From assembly GCF_900249755.1 (NCBI RefSeq), contig NZ_LT976853.1:2673216-2737215 (forward strand): a stretch of DNA of 64,000 nt, written 5' to 3'. A program made the position numbers and the translations under genes. The notes under the pieces were generated by a model that searched no databases, was not told the origin of the DNA, and was given only the letters and a program-made list of their open reading frames with translations. This document shows, one piece after another, positions 40,548 to 49,640 of this stretch (its first letter is position 1; each line of letters starts with the position of its first letter). Source of the stretch: Cupriavidus taiwanensis (GTDB taxonomy: Bacteria > Pseudomonadota > Gammaproteobacteria > Burkholderiales > Burkholderiaceae).

Positions 40548-41126
40548 ATGCCACGACTGATTTTCTTCTGCGGCCACGCCGGCACCGGCAAGACCAGCCT
40601 CGCCCACCGCCTGATCGGCCCGCTGATGCAGGCCACCGGCGAGCCGTTCTGCCTGCTCGACAAGGACACGCTGTACGGCCGCTACAGCGCCGCGGCCATG
40701 GCCGCCATCACCGGCGACCCCAACGACCGCGACAGCCCGGCCTACCTGGACCACCTGCGCGATCCCGAATACCAGGGCCTGCTCGACACCGCGCGCGAGA
40801 ACCTGGCGCTGGGCATCAGCGTGATCGTGATCGGACCGCTGTCGCGCGAGGTCCGGGCCCACCTGCTGAACGACCCCGGCTGGCTGCAAGTGCCCGCCGG
40901 CACCACGGTGCGCACGGTCTGGGTCCACCTGCCCGAGGACGAGGCCCATGCGCGCATCATCCGGCGCGGCAACCCCAACGACGCCTACAAGCTGGCCCAC
41001 TGGGACGCATACCGGACCCGGCGCTTCCTGCCCGCGCCCGAGGACTATCCGGAACTGATCTTTTTCGACAACCAGGCCCCGGGGGAAGCCGAGACCGACG
41101 CGCTGCTGCGCGCCCTGAGCGCCTGA
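40548..41126 (+). CDS. P-loop ATPase/kinase-like protein
   Basis: The protein (192 aa) begins MPRLIFFCGHAGTGKTSLAH, with Walker A GHAGTGKT at residues 9-16. The overall pattern resembles small zeta-toxin/Chp-like or gluconate-type kinases (AAA_33 family): a conserved LLDKDTLYGRY after the P-loop and a late RRGNPNDAYKLAHWDAY. The phosphate acceptor is unknown. Start 40548 is chosen for the P-loop-proximal N-terminus. Confidence 0.78.
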   Translation: MPRLIFFCGHAGTGKTSLAHRLIGPLMQATGEPFCLLDKDTLYGRYSAAAMAAITGDPNDRDSPAYLDHLRDPEYQGLLDTARENLALGISVIVIGPLSREVRAHLLNDPGWLQVPAGTTVRTVWVHLPEDEAHARIIRRGNPNDAYKLAHWDAYRTRRFLPAPEDYPELIFFDNQAPGEAETDALLRALSA

Positions 41127-41155
41127 GCGCCTGAACAGCGCGGTGGCGCCAGCCC

Positions 41156-42025
41156 TCAGCCGCGCGCGATCGCGCCGATCACCGCCGACGCCGCGACGAA
41201 GCCGAACACCGCCGTCACCGCCACCGAGGAGCCGAAGCCGGCGCAGGCCAGCCCTTGCGGCCCGCGCACGGCAGGCTGGCCGGACGGCGCCCCCGGCGGC
41301 GGCGCCTCGTCGATCTCGCAGGCCTGCTGCTCGGGCTCCGGGTATTGCAGCGGCTCGTCCGAATAGACCGCGGCGATGCCAAACTTCTTCTTCGGGTCGC
41401 GGGTAAAGCCCCACTGCTTGCGCAGGCCGGCGCGCACCTTGGACAGCAGCGGGTCCTGGATCGTGCGCGCGAGGTCGTCGATGCGCACGCGCGTGGGGTC
41501 GAGCTGTCCGCCGGCGCCGCCGCAGGTGATCACCGGCACGCCCTGGCGCCTGGCCCAGCCCAGCATGGCGATCTTGACCCGGACCGCGTCGATGGCGTCG
41601 ATTACATAGTCATAGCCGGCGCCGAGCAGGTCCGGCACGTTGTCGGCGGTGACGAAATCGTCCACCTGGCTCACTCGGCAACGCGGATTGATGGCGACGA
41701 TGCGCTCGGCCATGGCCTCGACCTTGGCGCGCCCGTAGGCGTCGCCCAGCGCATGGATCTGGCGGTTGGTGTTGGACAGCGCGATATGGTCCAGGTCGAT
41801 CAGCGTGATGCGGCCGACCGCGTTGCGCGCCAGCGCCTCGGCGGCCCAGCTGCCGACCCCGCCGATGCCGACCACGCACACGTTCGCCGCCTCCAGCCGG
41901 GCCAGCCCGGCGGCGCCGTACAGCCGCGCCACGCCGCCGAAGCGGCGATGGTAGTCGTCGTCGGCCGGGCTTTCGTGGGTCAGCGGCTCGGGCAGGCCAG
42001 CCAGCTCGTGTGCGGCATCGTTCAT
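41156..42025 (-). CDS. tcdA: tRNA threonylcarbamoyladenosine dehydratase
   Basis: This E1-like adenylating enzyme (289 aa) cyclises t6A to ct6A in tRNAs reading ANN codons. The nucleotide loop is VCVVGIGGVGSWAAEALARN, followed by ITLIDLDHIALSNTNRQIHA. The C-terminal hydrophobic stretch GFGSSVAVTAVFGFVAASAV is the membrane-anchor-like end seen in TcdA/CsdL. ATG 42025 (MNDAAHEL) is chosen; a start 14 codons upstream is possible. Confidence 0.92.
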   Translation of the reverse strand: MNDAAHELAGLPEPLTHESPADDDYHRRFGGVARLYGAAGLARLEAANVCVVGIGGVGSWAAEALARNAVGRITLIDLDHIALSNTNRQIHALGDAYGRAKVEAMAERIVAINPRCRVSQVDDFVTADNVPDLLGAGYDYVIDAIDAVRVKIAMLGWARRQGVPVITCGGAGGQLDPTRVRIDDLARTIQDPLLSKVRAGLRKQWGFTRDPKKKFGIAAVYSDEPLQYPEPEQQACEIDEAPPPGAPSGQPAVRGPQGLACAGFGSSVAVTAVFGFVAASAVIGAIARG

Positions 42026-42228
42026 ACAGGAAAAGGCGGATCGCGGGATGCCGGCCGCGCCGGGCACGGCAACGCCAGGGCAAAAAACCGGCGTTTTCCG
42101 GCGGCGATGTCAGCCAGTCCCCGACAAGGACGGGAAGCGCGCAACTATACAATAGACCTGCAGTGGTCCGTTCGCCGCGCCGCGCGGGATCGACCGGCCC
42201 GCCCCCGCCAGCCAGGAGAACCCACCTC

Positions 42229-44592
42229 ATGCCCGTGCGCCGCAAGGTCGTTCTGTGGAGTGTCCTGACACCGGTCGCGCTGATCGCGCTGCTGGTGATC
42301 GTGATCCTGACCTTCGACTGGAACCGGATCAAGCCCTGGCTCAACGACCGCGTTTCCGAAGCCATCGGCCGCCCCTTCGCCATCAATGGCGACCTGACCG
42401 TGACCTGGCGCCGCGGCGAAGGCGAGACCGGCTGGCGCACGCTGGTGCCGTGGCCGCGGCTGTCGGCGCGCGACATCACCGTCGGCAACCCGGACTGGGC
42501 CGCGCAACCCAATATGGCGACCGTGCGCGAACTGATCTTCGTGCTGCGTCCGCTGCCGCTGCTGGCCAACGAGATCGCGGTGCCGACCATCGTCATCGAC
42601 AGCCCGGCGGTATGGCTGGAACGCCTGGCCGACAGCCGCAACAACTGGACCTTCGACACCGGCCCCAGGGAGGGCACCTCCAAGTGGCGCCTGGATGTCG
42701 GCGAGGTGGTGCTGGCGCGCGGCAACCTGGCGCTGGCCGACCAGCTCAAGAAGATCTCGCTGCAGGCGGAACTCGACACCATCGGCAACGCGCCGCTGTA
42801 TGACAAGGCGCGCGACGGCGCGCTGATCGAGCCGCAGGCCTCGGCGGTGCCGCCCGGTCCGCCGGGCAGCGCGGCGCAGGCAGCCTCGGCGCCGCGTGCG
42901 GGCGGCCCGGCCTCCGCGGCGCCCGCCAACGGCACCGACGGCCGCTATGGCGTGCGCTGGAAAGCGACCGGCCGCTACAACGAGGCCACCATCAACGCCA
43001 GCGGCAAGGCCGGCACGGTGCTGAGCCTGCGCAATACCGACGTGCCCTTCCCGATCCAGGCCGACGTGCGCGTGGGCACGACGCGCGCGCAGATCGAGGG
43101 CACGGTCACCAACCCCGCACACCTGGCCGCGGTGGACGTGCACCTGACCCTGGCCGGCGAAAGCATGGCCAGGCTCTACGCGCTGACCGGCGTGGTGCTG
43201 CCGTCGACGCCGCCTTATCAAACGCGCGGCCGGCTGATGGCGACGCTGCGCAAGGAAGGCTCGATCTACGAGTACCAGAAGTTCACCGGCCGCGTCGGCG
43301 GCAGCGACCTGTCCGGCACGCTCACCTTCACCAAGCGCGACCCGCGCCCGCTGCTGGCCGGCAACCTGGTGTCGAACCAGCTGCGCTTTGCCGACCTGGC
43401 CCCGCTGATCGGCGCCGACGCCAAGCCCGGCCGCCCGGCCAAGGACAGCCCGGTGGCCCAGCCGGCGGACAAGGCGCTGCCGGTGGCGCCGTTCCGCACC
43501 GAGCGCTGGGACGAGATCGACGCCGACGTGCACTTCACCGGCAAGCGCATCATCCGCGATGCCGACCTGCCGATCACCGACCTGGTCACGCACCTGAAGC
43601 TGCAGGACGGCGTGCTGCTGCTCGACCCGCTCAACTTCGGCGTCGCGGGCGGCAACCTGGTGTCGACCGTGCGCCTCGACGGCAAGCGCGAGCCGATGGG
43701 CGCGATGGTCGACCTGAAGGCGCGGCGCATGAAGCTCAAGCAGCTATTCCCCACTTTCGACCTGATGCGCGCCAGCATCGGCGAGCTCAACGGCAGCGCC
43801 AAGCTGTCGGCCACCGGCAATTCGGTGGCGGCGCTGCTGGGCTCGTCCAACGGCGAGGCGCGGCTGCTGGTCGAGAACGGCACGGTCAGCAAGTTCCTGC
43901 TCGAGGCCATCGGCCTGAATGTCGGCAGCCTGGTGGTGTCGAAGCTGTTCGGCGACAAGCCGGTCCAGATCAACTGCGGCGTCAGCGACTTCGCCCTGAC
44001 CGACGGCGTGGCGCGCGCGCGCACCTTCGTGCTCGACACCCAGGACGCGGTGATCGAGACCACCGGCGGCATCGACCTGCGCAGCGAGCGGCTGGCGCTG
44101 ACCATCCACCCGGACTCCAAGGGCCTGCGCATCTTCTCGCTGCGCTCGCCGCTGTATGTGGGCGGCACCATGAAAGACCCGCGGGTCAGCCCCGATATCG
44201 GCGTGCTGGCGCTGCGCGCCGGCGGCGCGCTGTCGCTGGCGCTGCTGGCGCCGGTGGCGACTGCCGTGCTGCCGCTGCTCGACCTGTCCCCGGGGGGCGA
44301 CGACACCCAGTGCGCCAGGCTGCTGGCCGAACTGCGCAAGCGCCCCACCGCGCCGCCGCCCGGCAAGACCTACAAGGACCCGAAGGCAGCGGCGGCGCCC
44401 GCCGGCGCCAACGGCACGACCGCCACCGGCCGGCCCGCCCAGCCGGCGGCCTCGGCCCGCCCCGGCGCGCCCGCCGCCGGCAGCCGGAACGAGCCGTCGC
44501 GGCCCGCCGCGCAGCGCCCGCCGCCGCGCCAGAACAACGAGCGCGCGCCGCAGCGCCCGAGCAACGACCGGTCGTTCTACCAGGGCGGATGA
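42229..44592 (+). CDS. AsmA-family membrane-anchored protein
   Basis: The protein (787 aa) has one N-terminal membrane helix (about 8-28), then a large periplasmic AsmA region. The N-terminal AsmA part shows FDWNRIKPWLNDRVSEAIGR. The C-terminal AsmA_2 part (about 500-690) ends before the low-complexity tail (about 700-787), which is rich in Pro, Ala, Arg and Asn. AsmA proteins are bridge-like lipid-transfer proteins between the membranes. A CAGGAGAA site precedes ATG 42229. Confidence 0.87.
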   Translation: MPVRRKVVLWSVLTPVALIALLVIVILTFDWNRIKPWLNDRVSEAIGRPFAINGDLTVTWRRGEGETGWRTLVPWPRLSARDITVGNPDWAAQPNMATVRELIFVLRPLPLLANEIAVPTIVIDSPAVWLERLADSRNNWTFDTGPREGTSKWRLDVGEVVLARGNLALADQLKKISLQAELDTIGNAPLYDKARDGALIEPQASAVPPGPPGSAAQAASAPRAGGPASAAPANGTDGRYGVRWKATGRYNEATINASGKAGTVLSLRNTDVPFPIQADVRVGTTRAQIEGTVTNPAHLAAVDVHLTLAGESMARLYALTGVVLPSTPPYQTRGRLMATLRKEGSIYEYQKFTGRVGGSDLSGTLTFTKRDPRPLLAGNLVSNQLRFADLAPLIGADAKPGRPAKDSPVAQPADKALPVAPFRTERWDEIDADVHFTGKRIIRDADLPITDLVTHLKLQDGVLLLDPLNFGVAGGNLVSTVRLDGKREPMGAMVDLKARRMKLKQLFPTFDLMRASIGELNGSAKLSATGNSVAALLGSSNGEARLLVENGTVSKFLLEAIGLNVGSLVVSKLFGDKPVQINCGVSDFALTDGVARARTFVLDTQDAVIETTGGIDLRSERLALTIHPDSKGLRIFSLRSPLYVGGTMKDPRVSPDIGVLALRAGGALSLALLAPVATAVLPLLDLSPGGDDTQCARLLAELRKRPTAPPPGKTYKDPKAAAAPAGANGTTATGRPAQPAASARPGAPAAGSRNEPSRPAAQRPPPRQNNERAPQRPSNDRSFYQGG

Positions 44593-44695
44593 ATTCCCCG
44601 CCAATCCGGCGTAGCGCGAAGGCGCCGTGCTCCCTCGCGGATTAAACAAAATCGCAACACTTCGCGCCGCTGCGGCAAGTTGACGCACGTTGGCG

Positions 44696-44724
44696 TTGTG
44701 CCGCGCCGCGCTCAGGCGCATAAT
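44696..44724 (+). promoter_or_regulatory. Probable promoter of the MFS gene at 44922
   Basis: TTGTGC (44696-44701) and CATAAT (44719-44724) are 17 bases apart. A transcript from here would have a leader of about 190 nt. Confidence 0.5.
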
Positions 44725-44752
44725 TAAACGGCCATTTACAAGAAGCTTAAGC

Positions 44753-44857
44753 ATGGCAAGCATTGGCTGCGACGCGGGCTCGCCCGTGTGGCATCCTTGG
44801 AAGGCGCGGCTGCGGCCGCCCTTTGTTTTGCTGCCTGTTTTCGGCCCCTTTTCCTGA
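44753..44857 (+). CDS. Possible 34-aa leader peptide
   Basis: ATG-initiated frame encoding MASIGCDAGSPVWHPWKARL followed by RPPFVLLPVFGPFS and a TGA stop. It starts 29 bases after a promoter-like -10 and lies in the leader of the MFS gene. Only a weak AAGAAG ribosome-binding site is visible. No homologue is recognised. Could be chance. Confidence 0.25.
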   Translation: MASIGCDAGSPVWHPWKARLRPPFVLLPVFGPFS

Positions 44858-44921
44858 TTCACCGTTCCGGTACGGCTCCCCGCCGGCACCGGTCGCGGTC
44901 CACAACGCTCCGCCCCGCCCC

Positions 44922-46127
44922 ATGACGCTGACGCATGCCGCCGTCCCGCCGATCACCTGGCTGATCGCACTGACGGTGTGCAACCACGTGGCCTTCAATG
45001 CCAGCCGCGTGGTGGTGTCGCTATTCGCGATTTCCCTCAAGGCCTCCACCGTCACGCTGGGCGTGCTGATGTCGCTGTACGCGGTGCTGCCGATGCTGCT
45101 GGCGATCCGCGCCGGCAAGCGCATCGACCAGATCGGCCCGCGCAAGCCGATGATGGCGGGCTCGCTGATGGTGGTGGCGGGCACGCTGCTGCCGGCGCTG
45201 TGGCATGAACTGGGCGCGCTGTACCTGTCGTGCGCGCTGATCGGGGTCGGCTTCATGCTGGTCCAGGTGGCGATGCAGCTGCTGATCGGTCAGGTCTCGA
45301 CCGATGCCACCCGGCTGCGCAATTACACCTGGCATGCGCTGGGGCTGTCGGTATCCGGCACGCTCGGGCCGGTGGCAATGGGCTACGTGATCGAGCACGC
45401 GGGCTTCCGCCCCGCCTTCGCGGTACTGGTGGCGGTGGCGCTTGCCGGCCAGGCCGGCCTGCAATGGGTGCGCCCGCGGCTGCCGGCGCAAGGCGGCAAC
45501 GCCGGGCGCATCGCCATCGAGGACGGCACCCGCCGCTCCACGCTGGACCTGCTGCAGCATCCCGAACTGCGCGCGGTCTTTATCGCCAGCGCGGTGCTGT
45601 CGGCGGCGTGGGACCTGCACGCCTTCCTGATCCCGATCCAGGGCTCGCGCATCGGGCTGTCGCCGTCGTCGATCGGCTGGGTGCTGGGGGCTTTCGCCAT
45701 CGCCACCTTTGCCATCCGCGTGGCGATGCCGGCGGTGTCGCGCCGGCTCTCGGAATGGAAGATCATCCGCGCCGCGCTGCTGGTCGGGGCGCTGGCCTAC
45801 CTGGCCTATCCCTTCGTCGCGCAGTTCTGGCTGATGTGCGCACTGGCCTTCGTGCTGGGCCTGGCGCTGGGCAGCGCGCAGCCCAATGTCATGAACATCC
45901 TGCACACCGCGTCGCCGCACGGCCGCGCGGGCGAGGCGCTGGGCCTGCGCTCGGCGGTGCTGAACACCAGCCAGGTGGTCTGGCCGCTCACCTTCGGCGT
46001 GGTCGGCACGGCGCTGGGGATGCTGCCGATCTTCCTGTCGATGGCGGGCGCGATGGGCGCGGCCGGCTACTATTCGCGGCGCCAGGGACGCAAGGCGCTG
46101 GCGCCGCCGGTAACGCCGCCGGCGTAA
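44922..46127 (+). CDS. MFS transporter
   Basis: This 401-aa inner-membrane protein has about 12 helices. The loop 2-3 motif is GKRIDQIGPRKPMMAGSL, a version of the MFS A motif. No substrate-specific signature is visible. The long leader and its possible upstream peptide are described separately. pdxH follows after 138 bases, with a TATACT hexamer at 46197-46202 that may start its own transcript. Confidence 0.87.
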   Translation: MTLTHAAVPPITWLIALTVCNHVAFNASRVVVSLFAISLKASTVTLGVLMSLYAVLPMLLAIRAGKRIDQIGPRKPMMAGSLMVVAGTLLPALWHELGALYLSCALIGVGFMLVQVAMQLLIGQVSTDATRLRNYTWHALGLSVSGTLGPVAMGYVIEHAGFRPAFAVLVAVALAGQAGLQWVRPRLPAQGGNAGRIAIEDGTRRSTLDLLQHPELRAVFIASAVLSAAWDLHAFLIPIQGSRIGLSPSSIGWVLGAFAIATFAIRVAMPAVSRRLSEWKIIRAALLVGALAYLAYPFVAQFWLMCALAFVLGLALGSAQPNVMNILHTASPHGRAGEALGLRSAVLNTSQVVWPLTFGVVGTALGMLPIFLSMAGAMGAAGYYSRRQGRKALAPPVTPPA

Positions 46128-46265
46128 CCGGGCGCGGGCGAGTGACGCCCCCGGTACCGCTTGTCGCCGCGCAAATGCGGCCCGCGACGCATTCGCTATA
46201 CTCGAATCAGCCGGACCCGCGGCCCCCTCACCGCGCTTCCGGACCGATTCCCTGATGATTGCGAC

Positions 46266-46904
46266 ATGACCCAACTTGCCGACCTGCGCCGCACCTACGT
46301 GCTGGGCGCGCTGTCCGAATCCGACGTGGCCCCCGACCCGATGCACCAGTTCAAGCGCTGGTTCGACGAAGCGGTCACGGCCAAGCTGCCCGAACCCAAT
46401 GCCATGACCCTGGCCACGGTCGACGCCGACGGCCAGCCCTCGGCGCGCATCGTGCTGCTCAAGGGCATCGACGACCGCGGCTTCACCTTCTTCACCAACT
46501 ACGAAAGCCGCAAGGGCCTGGACCTGGCGGCCAACCCGCGCGCCGCGCTGCTGTTCCACTGGGTCCAGCTGGAACGCCAGGTGCGCGTCGAAGGGCGCGT
46601 CGAGAAAGTCTCCGACGACGAAAGCGACGCCTATTTCGCCACGCGTCCGCTGGGCTCGCGGGTGGGCGCCTGGGCTTCGGCGCAAAGCCGGGAGGTCCCC
46701 GGTCGCGACGTGCTGGAGCAGCGCGAGCAGGAATACCGCAGCAAGTTCGGCGAAAACCCGCCGCGCCCACCGTACTGGGGCGGCTACCGCCTGGTGCCGA
46801 CCGCACTGGAATTCTGGCAGGGCCGGCCGTCGCGGCTGCACGACCGCATCGCCTACCGGGTCCAGCCGGGCACGGGCTGGCAGATCGTGCGGCTGTCGCC
46901 CTGA
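46266..46904 (+). CDS. pdxH: Pyridoxamine/pyridoxine 5'-phosphate oxidase
   Basis: This FMN enzyme (212 aa) makes pyridoxal 5'-phosphate. Motifs are [33 protein letters not shown] and the PLP-site ending [17 protein letters not shown]. Length equals that of other PdxH proteins (about 213-218 aa). Cytoplasmic homodimer. PLP is used by the threonine aldolase in this window and many other enzymes. Confidence 0.96.
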   Translation: MTQLADLRRTYVLGALSESDVAPDPMHQFKRWFDEAVTAKLPEPNAMTLATVDADGQPSARIVLLKGIDDRGFTFFTNYESRKGLDLAANPRAALLFHWVQLERQVRVEGRVEKVSDDESDAYFATRPLGSRVGAWASAQSREVPGRDVLEQREQEYRSKFGENPPRPPYWGGYRLVPTALEFWQGRPSRLHDRIAYRVQPGTGWQIVRLSP

Positions 46905-47145
46905 GCCGGCCGGCGGACGCCGCGCGCGTCCGCGCCGAGACCTCGGCACCGCTACCGGGACGGCGTCAGGGTCTTCCGGCGGTGCGCTGCACGCGCTGCG
47001 GAATTGGATTAAAGTGAGACAGGCGTCGCTTGGCTACTCTTTTCTTGCAGCGCTCGCGACGGATCGGACAAGGTTTGCGCGCAGTTCCCACCTTGCCTGA
47101 TGCGTCGGCCGAAGCGTGTGCCGCAACCATCGGGAGGTAAAGCGC

Positions 47146-48387
47146 ATGTTTTTCAAGCAAACCCTGGAAAAGCAACTCGACAACTGGATCGCCGACCTGC
47201 GAGAGAACGCCAATCTCCCGGTCAGCCTGCGGCTGTGGAATGGCGCCGAATACCCGCTAGGGCAATTCGACAAGCCAGCGGTGACGCTGACCGTGCGCGA
47301 GGCCGCGGCGCTGCCGCTGCTGCTGACCCCCAGCCTGGACAACCTGGGCGAGGCCTACGTCCAGGGCAAGATCGATTTCGAGGGCCGGCTGGCGGACATC
47401 ATCAAGGTCGGCTACGGCTTCTCGGCCGCGGCCACGCGCCGCGCCGGCGGCGCGCTGTACAAGGTGGCGCAGCATTTCTCGCATACCAAGCAGGAAGACA
47501 AGGAGTCGATCCAGTACCACTACGACGTCTCCAACGACTTCTACCAGCTCTGGCTCGACCCCAACATGGTCTATTCCTGTGCCTACTTCGAGCACGGCGA
47601 CGAAGACCTGGCCACCGCGCAGATCAAGAAGATCGACCACATCCTGACCAAGATCCGGCTGCAGCCGGGCCAGACCCTGCTCGACATCGGCTGCGGCTGG
47701 GGCGCGCTGGTGCTGCGCGCGGCGCAGAAGTTCGGCGCGCGCTGCGTGGGCATCACGCTGTCGCAGAACCAGTTCGACCTGGCCACCGAGCGCGTGCGGG
47801 CCGCGGGCCTGTCCGACCGCATCGAGATCCGGCTGCAGGACTACCGCGACACCGCCGGCACCTTCGACCGCATCACCAGCGTCGGCATGTTCGAGCACGT
47901 GGGCAAGGACAACCTGCCCGGCTACTTCGGCCGCATCCGCGAGCTGCTCGCCGACGACGGCTTTGCCATGAACCACGGCATCACCTCGCCCGACCCCGAC
48001 AACGGCGCGACGCCGATGGACGGCGCCGAGTTCATGGACCGCTACGTGTTCCCGCAGGGCGAACTGCCGCATATCGGGCTGGTGCTGCGCACGCTGCAGC
48101 AGGGCGGGCTGGAAGCCTTCGACGTGGAGCTGCTGCGCCGCCACTACGCGCGCACGCTGCACCACTGGGCCGACAACTTCGAGGCGCGCGGCGATACCAT
48201 CCGCAGCATGGTGGGCGAGAAGAAATACCGCATCTGGCGCGTGTACCTGGCCGGCTGCGCGCACGCCTTCGAGACCGAGAAGATGTCGATCTACCAGGTG
48301 GTGTGCCACAAGTCCGGGCTGCAGGCCGACTCGCTGCCGTGGTCGCGCCGCTATATCTATGACCGGCCCATTGGCGGCAACGACTGA
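47146..48387 (+). CDS. cfa: Cyclopropane-fatty-acyl-phospholipid synthase
   Basis: The enzyme (413 aa) adds a methylene from S-adenosylmethionine to the cis double bond of membrane phospholipid acyl chains, usually on entry to stationary phase or under acid stress. An N-terminal lipid-binding region (1-110) precedes the SAM-binding domain (QTLLDIGCGWGALVLRAAQK). The catalytic segment HYDVSNDFYQLWLD and MVYSCAYFE are present. Start 47146 has GGGAGG 8 bases upstream. The DUF72 gene starts 15 bases after its stop. Confidence 0.94.
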   Translation: MFFKQTLEKQLDNWIADLRENANLPVSLRLWNGAEYPLGQFDKPAVTLTVREAAALPLLLTPSLDNLGEAYVQGKIDFEGRLADIIKVGYGFSAAATRRAGGALYKVAQHFSHTKQEDKESIQYHYDVSNDFYQLWLDPNMVYSCAYFEHGDEDLATAQIKKIDHILTKIRLQPGQTLLDIGCGWGALVLRAAQKFGARCVGITLSQNQFDLATERVRAAGLSDRIEIRLQDYRDTAGTFDRITSVGMFEHVGKDNLPGYFGRIRELLADDGFAMNHGITSPDPDNGATPMDGAEFMDRYVFPQGELPHIGLVLRTLQQGGLEAFDVELLRRHYARTLHHWADNFEARGDTIRSMVGEKKYRIWRVYLAGCAHAFETEKMSIYQVVCHKSGLQADSLPWSRRYIYDRPIGGND

Positions 48388-48402
48388 AGGCAACCCCGGC
48401 GC

Positions 48403-49482
48403 TTGACTGAAGACCTCTTTGGCGGGCTGCCCCTGCCCGCTCCAGCAGCCCCTCCCGGGCGGTCCGCGGCTCCTGCCGCCGTGGCCGCCCAACCCGATTC
48501 CCCTGCCAGACCGGCACGCGGCAAGAGCGTGCAGCCGTTCCCGGCTGCGCCGGCGCTGCAGGCGCTGGCCGCGCGGCTGCCGCCGCAGCTGTATTTCGGC
48601 ACCTCGTCATGGGCGTATCCCGGCTGGAACGGGCTGGTCTATGACGGCGAGTACGGCGACAGCCTGCTCTCGCGCAAGGGCCTGGCCGCCTATTCGCGCC
48701 ACCCGCTGCTGCGCGCCGCCGGCATCGACCGCGGCTTCTACGGCCCGATCCCGCTCGCCGACTACCTGTCCTACGCGGCGCAGGTGCCGGAGGGCTTCCG
48801 CTTCCTGGTCAAGGCGCCGGCCAGCGTCTGCGACGCCTGGCTGCGCGGCCCGGACGGCGCCGGCCGGCTCGCCAACGCCGCCTTCCTGGATGCGGAGATC
48901 GCGGCGCGCGACTTCATCGTGCCTGCCACCAGCGGGCTGGGACACAAGTGCGGGCCGTTGCTGTTCCAGCTGTCGCCGATGGGTGCGCTGGCCGACAGCG
49001 CGGTTTTCCTGGAGCGGCTCGACGCCTTCCTGGGCGCGCTGCCGGCGCTGGATCCGGCGCTCACGCCGCACGCCGCCTATGCGGTCGAACTGCGCGACCC
49101 GGCCCTGCTGACGCCGCGCTACATCCGGCTGCTGCGCCGCCACGGCGTGCGCTTCTGCCTGTCCGCGCGCGACCGCCTGCCGCCGGTGCCGCGCCAGGCG
49201 GCGGCGCAGGCGCTGATGGATGAAGCCGGCGCAGGCCCGCTGGTGCTGCGCTGGATGCTGCATGCGGGCCGCCCCTACGCCTACGCGGAGAAGCGCTATG
49301 CGCCGTTCGACCGCATCGTCGACGACGATCCCGATACCCGCCATGCGATTGCCGACGTGGTCGCGCGCACGCTGCGCGCGGGGCAGCCCGCCATCGTCAT
49401 CGTCAGCAACAACGCCGAAGGCTGCGCCCCGCTGAGCTGCGTGCGGCTGGCCGAAGCCATCATTGCGAAGCTGGCGCGGTGA
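48403..49482 (+). CDS. DUF72-family protein
   Basis: This 359-aa protein has a TIM-barrel-like DUF72 domain (about 60-355), with FGTSSWAYPGWNGLVYD, VPEGFRFLVKAPASV and a late VIVSNNAEGCAPLSC. A Pro/Ala-rich N-terminal extension (about 10-45) precedes it. The start is a TTG giving MTEDLFGGLP, which resembles family N-termini; the ribosome-binding site GAAGG is distant (12 bases). Function unknown. Confidence 0.8.
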   Translation: MTEDLFGGLPLPAPAAPPGRSAAPAAVAAQPDSPARPARGKSVQPFPAAPALQALAARLPPQLYFGTSSWAYPGWNGLVYDGEYGDSLLSRKGLAAYSRHPLLRAAGIDRGFYGPIPLADYLSYAAQVPEGFRFLVKAPASVCDAWLRGPDGAGRLANAAFLDAEIAARDFIVPATSGLGHKCGPLLFQLSPMGALADSAVFLERLDAFLGALPALDPALTPHAAYAVELRDPALLTPRYIRLLRRHGVRFCLSARDRLPPVPRQAAAQALMDEAGAGPLVLRWMLHAGRPYAYAEKRYAPFDRIVDDDPDTRHAIADVVARTLRAGQPAIVIVSNNAEGCAPLSCVRLAEAIIAKLAR

Positions 49483-49553
49483 ATGGCTGGCGACCGGTCC
49501 ACAGTGGCCGATAGGAAACTCCCGCCGGCAACGGCCATCACTGCCTGAACACT

Positions 49554-49570
49554 TGTGCATAATGTGCACA
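49554..49570. promoter_or_regulatory. 17-bp palindrome, probable IclR operator (site 1)
   Basis: TGTGCATAATGTGCACA (TGTGCA-N5-TGCACA) lies about 70-80 bases upstream of the acyl-CoA synthetase gene. It is identical to the site at 61024-61040. The embedded CATAAT could act as a -10 element. Confidence 0.75.
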
Positions 49571-49640
49571 GCCGGCGGCCATGTGCTTGTCGCCACCCAC
49601 GCGATCGGATTGAATCGGGGCACCTTCCGACCAAGGAAGG

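Larger units (their letters stand above)
44593..44921. other. 329-bp gap with promoter and possible leader peptide
   Basis: No normal-sized gene is present. The gap holds a sigma-70-like promoter at 44696-44724 and a short possible leader frame at 44753-44857 before the MFS gene. Confidence 0.5.

Noticed and set aside
45021..46949. A 642-codon reverse frame spanning the MFS and pdxH genes
   Set aside because: It crosses two clearly real genes and their intergenic gap, and has low-complexity Arg/Gln/His-rich content.
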